Positions 60,383-64,000 of a DNA stretch of 64,000 nucleotides are shown here, piece by piece. Every line of letters begins with the position of its first letter. The stretch's first letter is position 1. Source of the DNA: BJHL01 sp040378885 (GTDB taxonomy: Bacteria > Planctomycetota > Phycisphaerae > Phycisphaerales > UBA1924); contig JBKDAN010000051.1 in NCBI GenBank assembly GCA_046316615.1, forward strand, positions 1 through 64,000, written 5' to 3'. Below the pieces are notes generated by a model, which did no database searches, had not been told where the DNA came from, and worked only from the letters and a program-made list of their open reading frames with translations. Both the position numbers and the translations under genes were made by a program.

Positions 60383-62833
60383 TTACGGGCACTCACCCCC
60401 AGCAAGCACATTCAGCAGATCCACAAGGTCCTGATCCTCGGGGAACACACCGTTGTTGTTGAAGTCAATATCGCCGCACGTGCCCGTCGAACACGCGCCG
60501 CCCGCGACAACCTCAAGGTAATCCGTGACGTCCTGATCTTCAGGGAAGACGCCGTTGCCGTTGAAGTCGATCGAGTCACAAACCACCGGAACGATGCTGT
60601 AGTACACGCGAAGCTGCGGAGGCTGCGTGCTCTCTGACGAACGAATGTCCCAGCCATTGCTGCCACGCGGAAGCAGCGCCCAGCCAAAGTTGCTTGCCGG
60701 GTCCTGTACCCACGCCTGCAGGCTCGCAGTCACATCGATCTCGACACGGCCCGTGGCGCCCGCGACGGTCGCATCTTCCGCCGTCACGGCTTCGATGCCG
60801 GTGTTCTGCACACCGTTGCCGCCAAAGCTGTTGGCCCACGTGACGCTCTCGTCCCACGCTTGCAACACGCGATGCAAGCTCGCCCCATCGCCCGGGTCGA
60901 ATCCCTCAACCACAAGGAACGCACGATTGATCAGCACGCGTTGACCCGCCGGCACGTCCTCGTTGCCCGGCACAAGACCACCAGCGGAACCGAAGATGTT
61001 CTGGAACCGCACGAGAATGTGGTTGTCGCTGCCGGTGCCGTTGGGGTCATCGGAGTCGATGGAGAACGAAGCAGCTTCGCCCGCGTTGTTTGTGGGCGTG
61101 GATTGCTGCAGTTCGGTGTCGAGCGTGCCCGTGTAACCGTTCACGCCATTCTGGAAGATCGCGCGCTGCACGCCCGGAGCGAGCACTCGCACCGCAAGTT
61201 GCGGGCGCTGACTCGCCGTCACGCCTTCCGAAGAAGTAAAGTCCCAGCCGTCGCCGCCCGTGGGCAGGATGGCCCACCCCAGGTTGGCTTCGCCACTCAG
61301 CCACGCACCAACGCTGTTGGTCACATCGATGCTGAACGCGCCGGTGCCGGTCGAAGTAACCGTGGCATCGCTTGCGCTGCGTGCCTCAACACCGTCAACG
61401 CTGATACCCGCACCCATGCTGGTCCACGTGCTGGCTTCGCTCCACGGGGCAAGCATGCGGTGGAAGTTGCTGGCGTTCACGGTGCTGTTGGTGGTGTTGA
61501 GCGCCAGTGTCGCAAGATCGATCGTCGCGCCCCCGGGAATCTGCGTGATGCCCGCGCCGATGATGTTGTCGAATCGCAGCAGACCATGCACCTGACCGCT
61601 GGGCGTCCCATCCACACTGTCTGACTTCACGATCGCTGACGCGCCAACATTCGTACCCGGCGTCGCGAATGCGAGATACGTGTCCTGCGTGCCGGCGTAC
61701 CCGCTCACACCTTCGCGGAACGTGTACGTCACGAACGCAGGCGGCGGCGGCGGGGGCGGCGGCGGCGGAGCAACAAAGCGCGTGCTGAAGTCAACCGCCA
61801 TGTCGAACCGGCTGTTCGCATCAATCTGCACAGTGCCGCTGGTGAGGGCAGGCAGACCTGCGGGCATGATGAACGGATTGCTGGGGCTTGCCTCCCAGAA
61901 GCGCGACAGTCCCGCTCCCACCGCATTGGTCGCACCGCTCTTGGGCGAGTAGCTCACCGTGTGAATCGTGTTTGCAGTCTCGTTGAAGATGTACATCCGC
62001 AGGTACGCGTCGCCGCCGTTCGGATACGCCTGATAGTCACTCAGCAACTGGTGCACGGGGCGACCGAAGTTGTTGGTCGCGACTTCGTAGCGTTCGCCGT
62101 CGTCACCGTCGGGCCCACGGTGGAAGTGGCCGTTGAGGGTCATGAAAATCTGGTTGTTGTTGCGAACCAACTGCTGCCAGATGGCCTCGCCGCCTGCGCT
62201 GCGACCGTTGGTCACCGCGAAGTCGTCGATGATGTACTCATGCGTGGTCAGAATCGTCGGCATGTTGGGGTTCGCGTCGATGATCGACTGCGCCCACGCG
62301 ATGGCGTCATCCTGACCAGCGACCAGCGAAGCGGGCAGCCACTCCAGCGCGAGGTGCAGATACTGCCGGCCACCGATCGTGATGATCTGCGCGTGATTCC
62401 AGCCGTTGCTGGTGGAGCCGATGTACCAAGGCTTGCCTGCAAAGCGAGCGGGGCCGAAGTTGTTCACATAGTTGACGGCGAGTGTGGCCTTGTTGCCCGT
62501 CGTGGCGTAATCGTGATTGCCCGGCACGAGGCTGTATGGCAGCTCGGGGACGATGGTGTCGAGCACGTCGATGGCTTGGTCAGCACGCTGCCATTCGGTC
62601 AGGACGCTGCCGTTCTGGACGATGTCGCCCAGATGGCTGACGAATTGGATGTTGTACGCGCCGCGAAAATCCTTGATGAAGTTCGTCTGCTGCAAAAACT
62701 GAGGGAATCGCGTCGCGCTGTCGCTGTAGAACTGCGTGTCGGGCAGGGCCACCAGCGTGCCGGGCTGCGCACACGCGAGCCCTGCCGTCATCGCGAGCAT
62801 GAGCGAAGCCTGCATCACCTTGAAACTGGTCAT
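60383..62833 (-). CDS. Secreted metallophosphoesterase with DNRLRE domains and tandem EF-hand-like module
   Basis: The 816-residue protein has a signal peptide and a calcineurin-like phosphoesterase domain with all metal-ligand motifs: DTQFY, GDIVQNG, GNHDY, THEYI and GHFHRG. A run of ten Pro follows, then two DNRLRE-type beta domains (VPGNEDVPAGQRVLINRAFL in the second). It ends in two EF-hand-like modules: DFNGNGVFPEDQDVTDYLEV and DFNNNGVFPEDQDLVDLLNV. ATG 62833 is preferred over GTG 62836 because GAGG sits eight bases upstream. It probably hydrolyses phosphate esters or nucleic acids outside the cell. Confidence 0.88.
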   Translation of the reverse strand: MTSFKVMQASLMLAMTAGLACAQPGTLVALPDTQFYSDSATRFPQFLQQTNFIKDFRGAYNIQFVSHLGDIVQNGSVLTEWQRADQAIDVLDTIVPELPYSLVPGNHDYATTGNKATLAVNYVNNFGPARFAGKPWYIGSTSNGWNHAQIITIGGRQYLHLALEWLPASLVAGQDDAIAWAQSIIDANPNMPTILTTHEYIIDDFAVTNGRSAGGEAIWQQLVRNNNQIFMTLNGHFHRGPDGDDGERYEVATNNFGRPVHQLLSDYQAYPNGGDAYLRMYIFNETANTIHTVSYSPKSGATNAVGAGLSRFWEASPSNPFIMPAGLPALTSGTVQIDANSRFDMAVDFSTRFVAPPPPPPPPPPAFVTYTFREGVSGYAGTQDTYLAFATPGTNVGASAIVKSDSVDGTPSGQVHGLLRFDNIIGAGITQIPGGATIDLATLALNTTNSTVNASNFHRMLAPWSEASTWTSMGAGISVDGVEARSASDATVTSTGTGAFSIDVTNSVGAWLSGEANLGWAILPTGGDGWDFTSSEGVTASQRPQLAVRVLAPGVQRAIFQNGVNGYTGTLDTELQQSTPTNNAGEAASFSIDSDDPNGTGSDNHILVRFQNIFGSAGGLVPGNEDVPAGQRVLINRAFLVVEGFDPGDGASLHRVLQAWDESVTWANSFGGNGVQNTGIEAVTAEDATVAGATGRVEIDVTASLQAWVQDPASNFGWALLPRGSNGWDIRSSESTQPPQLRVYYSIVPVVCDSIDFNGNGVFPEDQDVTDYLEVVAGGACSTGTCGDIDFNNNGVFPEDQDLVDLLNVLAGGECP

Positions 62834-62836
62834 CAC

Positions 62837-63081
62837 AACGTCCTCTCCCGTGCGCAGACGACAACCTCGATCCGACCGGATCGCTCGCTATCGTCACACT
62901 CGCACGCCTGAATCGCGCGTCTGCGACCCGTCACCACGACGTGTCACGACCCGCTTCATCACTCGCGAAACAATACCAAATTGCCTGCGCACATGCGTTC
63001 AGGTGCTGACAAGACTCTGACAAGTCTCGTATGAGATCGCGCAAAGCAGCTTCACTGTCCGGACACAGTCACGAGAAAGAA
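62837..63081. other. Intergenic region upstream of the metallophosphoesterase gene
   Basis: No gene seen. It holds a tandem pair of TTGTCAG words (minus strand) near 63010-63030. No -10 box is convincing. Confidence 0.4.
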
Positions 63082-63110
63082 AAGACCCCCGCATGACACG
63101 CGGGGGTCTT
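63082..63110 (-). terminator. Intrinsic terminator after the edge gene
   Basis: AAGACCCCCGC pairs perfectly with GCGGGGGTCTT around a 7-nt loop, followed by TTCTTTCTC on the minus strand, 30 bp past the stop. Confidence 0.9.
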
Positions 63111-63139
63111 CATCTCTCACATTCTCAAGCCATCGCGCC

Positions 63140-64000
63140 TTACGGACACTGTCCACCCGCAAGCACGTTGAAGAAGTCGACAACATCCTGATCTTCCGGG
63201 AAGACACCGTTGTTGTTGAAGTCGATGTCGTTGCATCCCACCACAGCATCGCACGTCGCAGGCGAACCGCCGGCGAGCACGTCGAAGTAGTCAACAACAT
63301 CCTGATCTTCCGGGAAGACGCCGTTGTTGTTGAAGTCGATGTCATCGCACGTCACAACCGAGCACGCACGACGCGCAACGATGCGATTGCTGTTCACGCC
63401 GCCGATGCTGCTGAACGAGCCGCCCACCCACAGCGTGTCACCATCCTTGAAGAACTTGAACACGCTCGCGCTCGCGCCGCTGTCCAGCGTCGTCCACGTG
63501 TTGGGCGTATCCATGCGATAGATGAAGCCGCTGGCGGGCAACGTGCCGCCGCCGTACAGCTTCTCGCCGTTGCCATCGTCAAACGCTTCCAGCGTCCACG
63601 TACGCCCGCCGACATACTGCCCGACCGCACTCCACGTGCTGCCGTTCCACTTCACCACCGAGCGATTGACGCCGTCGGCGTTCACTCGCAGATTGCTGCC
63701 GCCCGCAAAGAGCGCCGGGCCGCTGCCATCGTTCCATACAAGGAAGCAATCAACATCCGCCGTCGCATTGCGAGGCGTGAGATTCGTGCCCACCGGGCTC
63801 CATGTCGTGCCGTTCCAGCGCGCCACCATCGGCGCCGTCACGCCGCTCACCGTTGTGAAGCGACCGCCGATGTACAGTTGCGCTCCGCCGCCCGCGCCAT
63901 CGTCGTGCACGATCATCGCAGGCACATAAGGATTGATTCCCGTGATCGTCATGCTCGTCGCAATGGGCGTGAGCGTCGTGCCATCCCACATCGCGACGCC
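63140..64000 (-). CDS. Secreted beta-propeller-like protein with tandem EF-hand-like module (5'-truncated by the window edge)
   Basis: The frame runs open to the right edge (reading GVAMWDGTTLTPIATSMTIT), so the 5' end lies outside. At least 286 residues are visible. Repeated beta-blades (VARWNGTTWSPVGTNLTPRN, VVKWNGSTWSAVGQYVGGRT, EKLYGGGTLPASGFIY) resemble those of the gene at 58915. Two modules end it: DFNNNGVFPEDQDVVDYFDV and DFNNNGVFPEDQDVVDFFNV. An intrinsic terminator follows. The two modules are nearly identical at DNA level. Confidence 0.85.
   Translation of the reverse strand, partial: GVAMWDGTTLTPIATSMTITGINPYVPAMIVHDDGAGGGAQLYIGGRFTTVSGVTAPMVARWNGTTWSPVGTNLTPRNATADVDCFLVWNDGSGPALFAGGSNLRVNADGVNRSVVKWNGSTWSAVGQYVGGRTWTLEAFDDGNGEKLYGGGTLPASGFIYRMDTPNTWTTLDSGASASVFKFFKDGDTLWVGGSFSSIGGVNSNRIVARRACSVVTCDDIDFNNNGVFPEDQDVVDYFDVLAGGSPATCDAVVGCNDIDFNNNGVFPEDQDVVDFFNVLAGGQCP

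Overview
The window looks like a chromosomal segment of a planctomycete, most likely of the class Phycisphaerae. The grounds are high G+C coding DNA, an ECF sigma factor coupled to a Ser/Thr kinase, several membrane proteins with CxxCGYDL/CPECG-type zinc ribbons, DUF1573 proteins, and many secreted proteins that end in a tandem, Cys-flanked, EF-hand-like module with the core DFNNNGVFPEDQDV. I see no rRNA, CRISPR array, phage or complete insertion sequence. There is one tRNA (Gly, TCC).

Left part (1-15 kb): mostly housekeeping and small metabolic genes. These are a membrane protein, a PNPOx-like flavoprotein, a pseudouridine synthase fused to a methyltransferase, a secreted six-hairpin glycosidase, two zinc-ribbon membrane proteins, a tRNA-dihydrouridine synthase, a DUF1573 protein, a rhodanese plus DoxX/MauE pair, glutamine-dependent NAD+ synthetase, a secreted protein with a C-terminal anchor-like tail, a YqiJ/NfeD-like membrane protein, and QueF. 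The 124-bp gap before NAD synthetase holds a broken copy of the EF-hand-like module.

Middle part (15-34 kb): regulation and secretion. A kinase with a membrane segment and TPR-like tail sits in an operon with its ECF sigma factor. Two tandem paralogous beta-helix proteins carry the EF-hand-like module, followed by an orphan gene with a sharp, nearly leaderless promoter and an RTX-like secreted protein. A tightly coupled operon then encodes an ECF-type sigma factor, an anti-sigma-like protein, a TPR-CHAT protease and a secreted subtilase with canonical dockerin loops. This operon is the best candidate in the window for an undescribed signalling system.

Right-centre (34-51 kb): a TPR protein, a copper P-type ATPase, an exported unknown, an AAA-type ATPase with a SpoIIE-type phosphatase, a PepSY protein, a ketosynthase pair (a KS-beta lacking all catalytic residues and an intact KS-alpha) with an RGG-tailed GxxExxY protein between them, two tandem MscS channels, and a structured intergenic element next to a terminator.

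Right end (51-64 kb): a GT2 glycosyltransferase, GlmS preceded by alternative hairpins, a DUF4258 toxin-like gene pair, a XerC/D-type recombinase, flagellin, and three further secreted proteins ending in the EF-hand-like module. The last of these runs off the right edge. All calls are by eye from sequence and translation. No database search was run.
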